5,475 nt of DNA. It comes from Rhizobiaceae bacterium (GTDB lineage Bacteria; Pseudomonadota; Alphaproteobacteria; Rhizobiales; Rhizobiaceae). The notes beneath the pieces are model-generated. The model searched no databases, was not told the origin of the DNA, and was given only the letters and a program-made list of their open reading frames with translations. Position 1 is the first letter of the stretch. Each line of letters starts with the position of its first letter. Shown in pieces: positions 1 to 5,022 of this stretch. Position numbers and translations under genes: made by a program. The stretch spans positions 1 through 5,475 of the forward strand of contig JAGWJK010000371.1 in NCBI GenBank assembly GCA_028865845.1. The letters are read 5' to 3'.

Positions 1-15
1 CGTATCGCTCTCGCC

Positions 16-118
16 TAGAGCGGTTCAGCTTTTCACAGAAGTAGAGAACCGCTTAATCTTTTGTTTTTTCGCAATTCCGGACGGAAAAGCGCTGCGGACT
101 TTTCCTGGCATTGCTCTA
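16..118. repeat. Palindromic intergenic repeat (Rhizobium-type mosaic element)
   Basis: The element is bounded by TAGAGC (16-21) and its reverse complement GCTCTA (113-118). It contains two hairpins. The first pairs AGCGGTTC (19-26) with GAACCGCT (46-53), a perfect 8-bp stem with a 19-base loop. The second is an imperfect palindrome at 71-114, where GCAAT (71-75) pairs with ATTGC (110-114) and GGAAAAG (83-89) pairs with CTTTTCC (99-105). A T-rich stretch (58-69) lies between them. I recognise the second palindrome as resembling a repeat common between Rhizobium genes, but could not check copy number. The right end abuts the Shine-Dalgarno sequence of the following gene, so transcripts starting upstream would carry these hairpins just before the start codon. 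Confidence 0.75.
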
Positions 119-128
119 AAGGAAACCG

Positions 129-881
129 ATGACCGACCATATCCTGATCGAACGTCCAGAAGCCGCTTCGCAGCTTCTGATCATCCGCCTCAACCGGCCG
201 GAAAAGAAAAACGCCCTGACCCGCGCCATGTATCAGGCGATGACCAGCGCGTTGCAGATGGCCGACGAGACACCGGATATCCGCGTCGTCGTTTTCCTCG
301 GCAGCGAGGGCTGCTTTTCCGCCGGCAACGACATGGCCGACTTTCTGGCATTTGCGACGAGCGGTGAGATGGGCCGGGAGGTGCTCGATTTCCTGAAAGC
401 GCTCGTCAGATTGACCAAACCGGTGGTCTCAGGCGTCGATGGGCTGGCGATCGGTATCGGCGCAACGATCCATTTGCATTGTGACCTCACCGTCGCCTCC
501 GACCGCAGCCTGTTCAAGACGCCATTCGTCGACCTGGCCCTTGTCCCCGAAGCCGCTTCCAGCCTCATCGCGCCGCGGCTGATGGGCCATCAGCGCGCCT
601 TCGCGCTGCTTGCGCTCGGAGATGCTTTTTCGGCCGAGGAGGCGAGGGACGCCGGCCTTATCCGCAAGGTCACGACATCAGATGCGGTGGAAGCCGAAAC
701 CCTGGCCCTTGCGGCCAAGCTTGCCGCCAAACCGCCGGAGGCGTTGCGGCTGGCGCGAAAGCTGATCAAAGGATCCCCAGACGAGATCATCGCCTGCATC
801 GACGACGAGGCCAAGCTTTTTGCCAGCCAATTGAAGACCGCCGAGGCGCGGGCCGCATTCGAGGCGTTTATGAAGCGGTAG
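129..881 (+). CDS. Crotonase-fold enoyl-CoA isomerase (ECI2-like), likely to be labelled enoyl-CoA hydratase
   Basis: A 250-residue cytoplasmic crotonase-superfamily protein, full length for a single-domain member. Visible landmarks are LNRPEKKNAL (21-30), the first oxyanion-hole region FSAGNDMADF (63-72), the second one GLAIGIGAT (105-113), CDLTVASD (118-125) and TPFVDLALVPEAASS (131-145). By alignment from memory with mitochondrial enoyl-CoA hydratase, the two catalytic glutamates fall at T113 and F133, so both are missing. Instead E141 in the PE-A-SS stretch matches the position of the catalytic glutamate of ECI2-type delta3,delta2-enoyl-CoA isomerases, and GND..DF and TPF are also ECI2-like. 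The inferred role is shifting double bonds of unsaturated acyl-CoA in beta-oxidation or a related degradation route; the substrate is unknown. The ATG at 129 is preceded by AAAGGA (118-123). It is a lone gene, with no beta-oxidation partner in view, and is convergent with the methyltransferase pair. Confidence 0.88.
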   Translation: MTDHILIERPEAASQLLIIRLNRPEKKNALTRAMYQAMTSALQMADETPDIRVVVFLGSEGCFSAGNDMADFLAFATSGEMGREVLDFLKALVRLTKPVVSGVDGLAIGIGATIHLHCDLTVASDRSLFKTPFVDLALVPEAASSLIAPRLMGHQRAFALLALGDAFSAEEARDAGLIRKVTTSDAVEAETLALAAKLAAKPPEALRLARKLIKGSPDEIIACIDDEAKLFASQLKTAEARAAFEAFMKR

Positions 882-898
882 GGACAGTCACTCATCCG

Positions 899-1091
899 CC
901 CTCGTGGTTCGAGACGGCCCTTTGGGCCTCCTCACCATTAGGGCTAACCCTCCTGGCCGGCTATGATCTTCTCGCTTCGGTTCAGCGTTTGCCGGTGGTG
1001 AGCCAGTTCAAAGGCAGCCGAGACGGCATCGCTTGCTCCGCCCTCATGGTGAGGTGCGAAGCCTATAAGGCGTAGCCTCGAACCACGAGGG
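899..1091. repeat. Composite inverted-repeat intergenic element (RIME-like)
   Basis: A 193-base element between two convergent genes. The outer arms are a perfect 15-bp inverted repeat, CCCTCGTGGTTCGAG (899-913) and its complement (1077-1091). Inner arms at 930-943 and 1041-1054 pair at 13 of 14 positions (CCTCACCAT with ATGGTGAGG, then AGGG with CCCT). Between outer and inner arms lie small hairpins: GGCCC-TTT-GGGCC (916-928) on the left and GCCT-ATA-AGGC (1061-1071) on the right. The core, 944-1040, shows no clear internal symmetry and no gene. The architecture recalls the RIME-type mosaic elements described in rhizobia. It leaves only 17 bases to the upstream stop and 19 to the downstream one, so it may also serve as a transcription end for both genes. 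No transposase and no clear target-site duplication are visible. Confidence 0.8.
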
Positions 1092-1110
1092 TCGGCCCCG
1101 CTCGCGATCT

Positions 1111-2361
1111 TTACTTCTCCAGCGCAGCCACCACCTCGACATGCGATGTCCAGAGGAACTGGTCGATCGGTGTCACCCTGGTGATGCGGTAGCCGCCTTC
1201 GACGAGAAGCGCGAGGTCCCGTGCCAAGGTCAGCGGATTGCAGGACACCGCGACGATTTTCTTGACGGCGGAGCGGGCGAGTTCCTTGCTTTGGAATTCG
1301 GCGCCGGCGCGCGGTGGGTCGAAGACGACGGCGTCGTACGCCTTGAGTTCCTGGGTCATCAGCGGCCGGCGGAAGAGGTCGCGGCGTTCGACGGTGACCG
1401 GCTTCAGGCCCTGGGTGTTGCGGGCGGCGTGGTCGAGCGCTGCCAGCGCCTTCTCCTCGCCTTCGACGGCATGGACGCGGCCGATCCGTGCCAGCCGCAG
1501 CGAGAACGTTCCGCTGCCGGCGAAGAGGTCGGCGATGCGCTTGGATTTGCCGACATGGGTGGCGACCAGCTCGGCCATAGCTTCTTCCGCAGGCTTCGTC
1601 GCCTGCGCGAACGCGCCTGGCGGGGGAGAGACGCGCACGCCGCTGAACTCGAGGACGGGTTTCACCGGCTCGACCAGGATTTCGCCGTTGAGCGAGACGC
1701 GGGCAATGCCGCGAAGCGCAAGCACGGTCTCGATGGCGCTGCGGCGCTGTTTGTCAGAGAGCTTGCCGACGTCGTCGACGGCGATGTCGAGCCCGGAAAG
1801 TGTTTCCAGAACCGAGATGCGGAATGGTTCGGCTTTGAACGCGAGCGCGGCACCCACAGCTTTGATCGCCGGCAGCCGAGAGATGATCCCGGTTGCGGCG
1901 ATCGGACATTCCTCGATGGCGACGATATGGTGGCTTTCCGCTTGATTGAAGCCGATCAGCATGTCTTTTTCGGTCTTGCGGGCCGCAAAAACGACGCGCC
2001 GGCGCTCGCCTGGCTGGGCGGCGATCAGATCGTCCACGTCAGGCGTCAATCCCTTGGAGCGCAGGGCGTCGACCACCAGCTGCCGCTTGAAGGCGCGGTA
2101 GGGTGCATCGGCATAATGCTGCAGCGTGCAGCCGCCGCACGTGCCGTTGACGCCGTCAGGGCCGAAATGCCGACAGTGCGGCTCCTGGCGATCCGGCGAG
2201 GCCGAGGTGATCGACATCAATGTGCCCTGGCTCTTCACCCGCGCGATTGCGACGGTCTCGCCGGGCAGCGTGAAGGGGACGTAGATCGGTCCGTCCGGGC
2301 CTTGCGCTATGCCGTCGCCCTGGGCGCCAAGCTTCTGAATGGTAACTGTCTCGGTGCTCAT
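1111..2361 (-). CDS. Class I SAM-dependent RNA m5U methyltransferase (TrmA/RlmD family)
   Basis: A 416-residue enzyme expected to methylate C5 of a uridine, probably in 23S rRNA. An N-terminal TRAM-like beta domain (about 1-52) is followed by cysteines C63, C75, C78 and C152, which fit a 4Fe-4S site. The Rossmann methyltransferase domain has the SAM motif DLFAGSGTFS (278-287), FDPPRAG (347-353) and the nucleophile motif SCNP with C374. HVE (407-409) supplies the expected C-terminal catalytic glutamate, E409. The start at 2361 is chosen because its ATG overlaps the tlyA stop as ATGA and has AGGGA (2369-2373) seven bases upstream. A longer open frame reaches 2574, but that part only mirrors tlyA. 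Oddities are the 11-residue gap between C63 and C75 (5 in E. coli RlmD as I recall) and FAQAT (251-255) where an F-Q-N type motif is usual. The exact target (U1939, U747 or a tRNA position) cannot be read from sequence, so no symbol is given. Confidence 0.93.
   Translation of the reverse strand: MSTETVTIQKLGAQGDGIAQGPDGPIYVPFTLPGETVAIARVKSQGTLMSITSASPDRQEPHCRHFGPDGVNGTCGGCTLQHYADAPYRAFKRQLVVDALRSKGLTPDVDDLIAAQPGERRRVVFAARKTEKDMLIGFNQAESHHIVAIEECPIAATGIISRLPAIKAVGAALAFKAEPFRISVLETLSGLDIAVDDVGKLSDKQRRSAIETVLALRGIARVSLNGEILVEPVKPVLEFSGVRVSPPPGAFAQATKPAEEAMAELVATHVGKSKRIADLFAGSGTFSLRLARIGRVHAVEGEEKALAALDHAARNTQGLKPVTVERRDLFRRPLMTQELKAYDAVVFDPPRAGAEFQSKELARSAVKKIVAVSCNPLTLARDLALLVEGGYRITRVTPIDQFLWTSHVEVVAALEK
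2358..2361 (-). other. ATGA stop/start overlap coupling tlyA to the m5U methyltransferase gene
   Basis: Read on the minus strand, the four bases are ATGA. They contain the ATG of the methyltransferase gene (2361-2359) and the TGA of tlyA (2360-2358). The Shine-Dalgarno-like AGGGA of the second gene (2369-2373) lies inside the end of tlyA. This arrangement commonly goes with translational coupling and decides the start of the second gene. Confidence 0.9.
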
Positions 2362-3098
2362 GGCTTGATCCCTGCGAGAAGAAATTCCTGATTGCCGTCG
2401 CCGCCTGATATCGGCGAGGGGATAAGGCCGAGGCTTTTCCAGCCCATGTCCTCGACGAGCCAGCGCTCGAGCTCTGCTGCGACTGTCGGCGCTGTCGACG
2501 GGTCCTTGAGCAGGCCGGCCTTGCCGATCGCCTCGCGCCCGGCCTCGAATTGCGGTTTCACCAGCAGCGCGCAATGCGTGCCCGTTTGCGCCAGGGTGAG
2601 CGCCGGCGCCAGGGCGAGCTTAAGGGAGATGAAGGATACGTCGGAAACGATGAAACTGACCGGCGCTCCGATATCGTCGGCCGTCAGATTGCGGGCGTTG
2701 AGCCCCTCGATATTGGTTATGCGCGGATCGGCGGCAAGGCGAGGATGCATCTGGTCATGGCCGACATCGATGGCGACGACATGTTCCGCTCCGCGCTGAA
2801 GCAGCACCTCAGTGAAACCGCCCGTCGATGCGCCGACATCGAGACAGCGCTGCCCCTTGGGATCGAGGCGGAAATGATCGAGCGCCGCCACCAGTTTCAA
2901 CGCCGCGCGAGACACGTACTCCTGGGCCGGATCATCGATGACGATCTCCGCCCCTTCGGTAAAAAGCGCACCCGGCTTGGTGACGATCTTGCCGTCCACC
3001 GTCACCGTGCCGCGCTGCACGGCATCGCGCGCTCGCGATCGGCTGGCGAAAAGCGAGAGAGTGACAAGCAACTGGTCGAGGCGTTGTGGTTCTGACAT
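2358..3098 (-). CDS. tlyA: TlyA family rRNA (cytidine-2'-O)-methyltransferase
   Basis: A 246-residue protein with an N-terminal S4 RNA-binding domain (about 6-60; RLDQLL, SRSRARDAVQRGTVTVDG) and an FtsJ-like methyltransferase domain. The SAM-binding loop is LDVGASTGGFTE (86-97), with AIDVG at 109-113. The family's K-D-K-E catalytic tetrad appears as K68, D153, K181 and E238, almost identical in numbering to mycobacterial TlyA. Known members 2'-O-methylate C1920 of 23S rRNA and, in some, C1409 of 16S rRNA; loss gives capreomycin resistance in mycobacteria. The old name hemolysin is misleading. Only eight residues follow E238, so the C-terminal tail is short compared with the 268-residue mycobacterial protein. 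The ATG at 3098 starts directly before the S4 domain; its ribosome site is weak (GGACAG, complement of 3102-3107). The frame is open to 3296, but that extension has no family features and runs into the divergent gene. It is the first gene of a two-gene unit. Confidence 0.94.
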   Translation of the reverse strand: MSEPQRLDQLLVTLSLFASRSRARDAVQRGTVTVDGKIVTKPGALFTEGAEIVIDDPAQEYVSRAALKLVAALDHFRLDPKGQRCLDVGASTGGFTEVLLQRGAEHVVAIDVGHDQMHPRLAADPRITNIEGLNARNLTADDIGAPVSFIVSDVSFISLKLALAPALTLAQTGTHCALLVKPQFEAGREAIGKAGLLKDPSTAPTVAAELERWLVEDMGWKSLGLIPSPISGGDGNQEFLLAGIKP

Positions 3099-3165
3099 CG
3101 GCTGTCCATGCAGGGCAACGGCGGCGGTTGCAAGCGTTTTGTGTGAATGGCGGCCTCTGCCGGCG

Positions 3166-3193
3166 TTGACGCTATGCGGTATCTCGCCATAAT
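3166..3193 (+). promoter_or_regulatory. Predicted sigma70-type promoter of the DUF4424 gene
   Basis: TTGACG (3166-3171) and CATAAT (3188-3193) are separated by 16 bases. Each differs from the -35 and -10 consensus at one position. Transcription would begin near 3200 and give a leader of about 25 bases holding GAAGGGGG (3213-3220), five bases before the ATG at 3226. The promoter lies in the 127-base gap between divergent genes; no equally clear promoter for tlyA is seen on the other strand. Confidence 0.6.
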
Positions 3194-3225
3194 CGCCCTG
3201 AAACCGGTGGCTGAAGGGGGCTTCG

Positions 3226-4230
3226 ATGCGCGGTATATGGGGATATGCGGCGGCATTGACGATGCTCGCCACGCCTGCCTTGGCCAACGACACCATGGCT
3301 GAACTGAAGACCGGCGGTCTTGTCTACGTGCGCACCGGCGACGTCAGCATGGCGGATGAGAAGCTCTTCATTTCTCCGACCGAAGTGCGCGTCGACTACG
3401 TGTTCGAAAACACAACGAATAAGGATGTCGATAGCATCATCGCCTTTCCGATGCCGGATATTCAGGGGGATATCGACAGTATGGTCGCCGTCGGTGACGT
3501 CGATTCCGACAATTTCCTGGATTTCACCGTCACCCAGGATGGGAAGCCGGTGACGCCTTCGCTGCAGCAGACGGTCGTGGTCGCCGGGATCGACATGACG
3601 GCCGAGCTGAAGGCGCATAATATCCCGCTCCTGCCGCTGAGCCAGGCGACCTTCGACGCGCTGGCGAAATTGCCGCCCGACGTGCTGGAGGACTGGACGG
3701 CGCGTGGCTTGGTTGCCGACGACGAATACGACGATGGCAACGGCATGCAGCACCATCCGACGCCGGTCTGGACGCTGCGCTCGACCTACTGGTGGCGGAC
3801 GACATTTCCGGCTGGCGCGAAAGTCGCCGTGCAGCACCATTACAAGCCGAGCGTCGGCGGCACGGTTGCTATCACCTTCGCCGGCGATGACGACTATGAA
3901 AAGCAGCAGCTGAAGACCTATCAGAGCAAATATTGCACCGATGATGCCTTCGTCAAAACCGCCGACAAGCTCGCCAAGGCGGCCGAAAGTGGCGGCCCGA
4001 CCTACACCGAGAGCTGGATCTCCTATATCCTGACGACCGGCGCCAACTGGGCCGGTCCGATCAAGCATTTCCAGCTGACCGTCGATAAGGGCAGCCCCGA
4101 CAGCTACGTCAGTTTCTGCGGCACCGGCGTCAAGAGGATCGGCCCGACGACCTTCCAGATGACGGCGGATGATTTCTCTCCGGAGCACGACCTGGACATT
4201 CTGATCCTGAACGCGGCCCAGCAGAACTAG
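3226..4230 (+). CDS. Exported DUF4424 domain protein
   Basis: A 334-residue protein of unknown function. A signal peptide is clear: a short charged start, a hydrophobic stretch (about 4-16) and an A-L-A cleavage site at 18-20, giving a mature protein from N21 that should be periplasmic or secreted. The mature part fits DUF4424: NDTMAELKTGGL near its start, an early beta-rich block with VDYVFENTT (56-64) and AFPMPD (73-78), a middle section rich in W and Y (182-191), and WAGPIKHFQLTVDKG (275-289) towards the end. Two cysteines, C237 and C298, could form a disulfide after export. No enzyme motif or lipid-attachment cysteine is visible. The ATG at 3226 has a strong ribosome site (GAAGGGGG, 3213-3220) and its own promoter. 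It is divergent from tlyA and 136 bases ahead of the cupin gene, with no sign of shared function. Confidence 0.88.
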   Translation: MRGIWGYAAALTMLATPALANDTMAELKTGGLVYVRTGDVSMADEKLFISPTEVRVDYVFENTTNKDVDSIIAFPMPDIQGDIDSMVAVGDVDSDNFLDFTVTQDGKPVTPSLQQTVVVAGIDMTAELKAHNIPLLPLSQATFDALAKLPPDVLEDWTARGLVADDEYDDGNGMQHHPTPVWTLRSTYWWRTTFPAGAKVAVQHHYKPSVGGTVAITFAGDDDYEKQQLKTYQSKYCTDDAFVKTADKLAKAAESGGPTYTESWISYILTTGANWAGPIKHFQLTVDKGSPDSYVSFCGTGVKRIGPTTFQMTADDFSPEHDLDILILNAAQQN

Positions 4231-4317
4231 GGGCTCCAGGCTCACTGAAGCGAGCAAAGCGTGCTGGAATTCACGGGATAACCTGCTGGAGCAGAGGTTG
4301 CCCACGCCTTCGGCACA

Positions 4318-4346
4318 TGGAAACCAATTTTCCTTTGTGCTAAAAT
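4318..4346 (+). promoter_or_regulatory. Predicted extended -10 promoter of the cupin gene
   Basis: TAAAAT (4341-4346) is one base from the -10 consensus and is preceded by TG one base upstream (4338-4339), the extended -10 pattern. A weak -35, TGGAAA (4318-4323, 4 of 6 matches), lies 17 bases upstream. Initiation about seven bases after the -10 would start the transcript at or just before the ribosome site AAGGGGG (4353-4359), so the leader would be very short, around 14 bases. Confidence 0.45.
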
Positions 4347-4366
4347 TCACCCAAGGGGGCGCGTCA

Positions 4367-4750
4367 ATGAACAGGGCATTCAATGTGCTTCATTTGACGG
4401 AGGATGCACAGGGAGCAAGCCATTTCGGCGCGTTCCTTCTGCCGTTGCGCGAGAGCGTATTTGCACCGCCCGCTCACCCTTTCCTGGTGTCTCCGACCAT
4501 GTCCGCCAAAGGCTATGTCGTGATCCGCATCCCGGCCGGCTGGGTGGGAGAACTGCACCAGTCTCCGCATCGGCAGATACTCTTCTGCATGTCGGGAGCT
4601 TTGAAAGTAACGGCAAGCGACGGCGAAGTCCGGCTCGTCGAGGCCGGGTCGATTTGGCAGATGGAAGACGTAACCGGCAAGGGGCATTGGAGCGAGGTTC
4701 CAACGCCAGTCCCCTTCGAGGCCGCAATTGTCCTGTTAGGCGACGAATAA
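4367..4750 (+). CDS. Small single-domain cupin protein
   Basis: A 127-residue protein with a single cupin beta-barrel. The first cupin motif region is about 56-82 (PAGWVGELHQSPHRQ, then LFCMSGALKV), with H64 and H68 as possible metal ligands. Then come SDGEVRL (84-90) and EAGSIW (92-97), a turn typical of cupins, and MEDVTGKGHWS (99-109), where E100 and H107 are further candidate ligands. No signal peptide is seen, so it is probably cytoplasmic. The substrate is not recognisable; cupins of this size range from enzymes to sensors. ATG at 4367 is chosen because AAGGGGG (4353-4359) lies seven bases upstream. A TTG start at 4298 would add 23 residues that do not resemble the domain and would run through the predicted promoter. 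The gene appears to be monocistronic. Confidence 0.82.
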   Translation: MNRAFNVLHLTEDAQGASHFGAFLLPLRESVFAPPAHPFLVSPTMSAKGYVVIRIPAGWVGELHQSPHRQILFCMSGALKVTASDGEVRLVEAGSIWQMEDVTGKGHWSEVPTPVPFEAAIVLLGDE

Positions 4751-4843
4751 TTCCGTATTTCCCATTGGCCCGTGCTCCACCGAAAGCTTGCGGCAGGCGT
4801 AGTCGCGGTTTTTTGCGCTGCACAAAATTAAATGATTTTAAAG

Positions 4844-4869
4844 TTGTAGCCTCTAGTTATGCATATGAT
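4844..4869 (+). promoter_or_regulatory. AT-rich candidate promoter region before the chemoreceptor gene
   Basis: The stretch 4822-4870 is markedly AT-rich against its GC-rich surroundings. It contains TATGAT (4864-4869), one base from the -10 consensus, and TTGTAG (4844-4849), a partial -35. The spacing is only 14 bases, which is short, so the -35 assignment is doubtful and an activator or another sigma factor may be involved. A start near 4876 would give a leader of roughly 147 bases. Confidence 0.3.
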
Positions 4870-4948
4870 TGCGATTGTCCCAGAATGATCGCCTGCCATG
4901 ACGGCTTCGCCTCCATCGCGCCCAATCATGCCTTCCTTTTCGAATTTA

Positions 4949-5016
4949 CGAGCATCCGGGCGCGCTCCTCCCCGCCGGTTCGTCGATGCTCGCCAGGACC
5001 AGCGCTCAGGAGGCGC
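4949..5016 (+). promoter_or_regulatory. Possible folded leader that could mask the chemoreceptor ribosome site
   Basis: Two pairings are possible in this untranslated stretch. CGAGCATC (4949-4956) can pair perfectly with GATGCTCG (4985-4992), with CGGG (4957-4960) and CCCG (4971-4974) able to extend the fold inside. Alternatively GCGCTCCT (4962-4969) can pair with AGGAGGCGC (5008-5016) with one bulged G, which would hide the Shine-Dalgarno AGGAGG (5008-5013). The two stems interlock, so they would compete unless they form a pseudoknot. GCGCTC is also repeated directly on both sides of the ribosome site (5002-5007 and 5013-5018). In GC-rich DNA such matches can arise by chance. Confidence 0.25.
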
Positions 5017-5022
5017 TCGCCC

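Noticed and set aside
1..18. Possible last codons of an incoming + strand gene ending in TAG at 16-18
   Set aside because: Only five codons are visible, too few to support a gene. It would be notable if true, since the stop would be formed by the repeat's TAGAGC end.
1141..2391. A long + strand open frame of 416 codons opposite the m5U methyltransferase gene
   Set aside because: It is a GC-rich antisense shadow. Its translation has no recognisable domain, while the minus-strand product shows complete family motifs.
2362..2574. N-terminal extension of the m5U methyltransferase from an upstream start at 2574
   Set aside because: The extra 71 residues are Arg-rich and lie wholly inside tlyA in another frame. 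The ATGA overlap and ribosome site favour 2361.
4233..4292. GCTCCAG (4233-4239) and CTGGAGC (4286-4292) as a terminator after the DUF4424 gene
   Set aside because: The 7-bp stem has a loop of 46 bases and no following T run, so it is not a convincing terminator.
3172..4383. A long minus-strand open frame of 403 codons opposite the DUF4424 gene
   Set aside because: The translation is low-complexity and Arg-rich with no family features. The opposite strand has a signal peptide, domain signature, ribosome site and promoter.
4803..4818. T run TTTTTT after a GC-rich stretch as a terminator for the cupin gene
   Set aside because: The only stem I can form around it is three base pairs, too weak to call.
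4885..5022. Upstream in-frame ATG giving the chemoreceptor 46 more residues
   Set aside because: No ribosome site precedes 4885, the extension is Pro/Arg/Ser-rich, and it would place a non-family segment before the membrane helix. AGGAGG clearly marks 5023.
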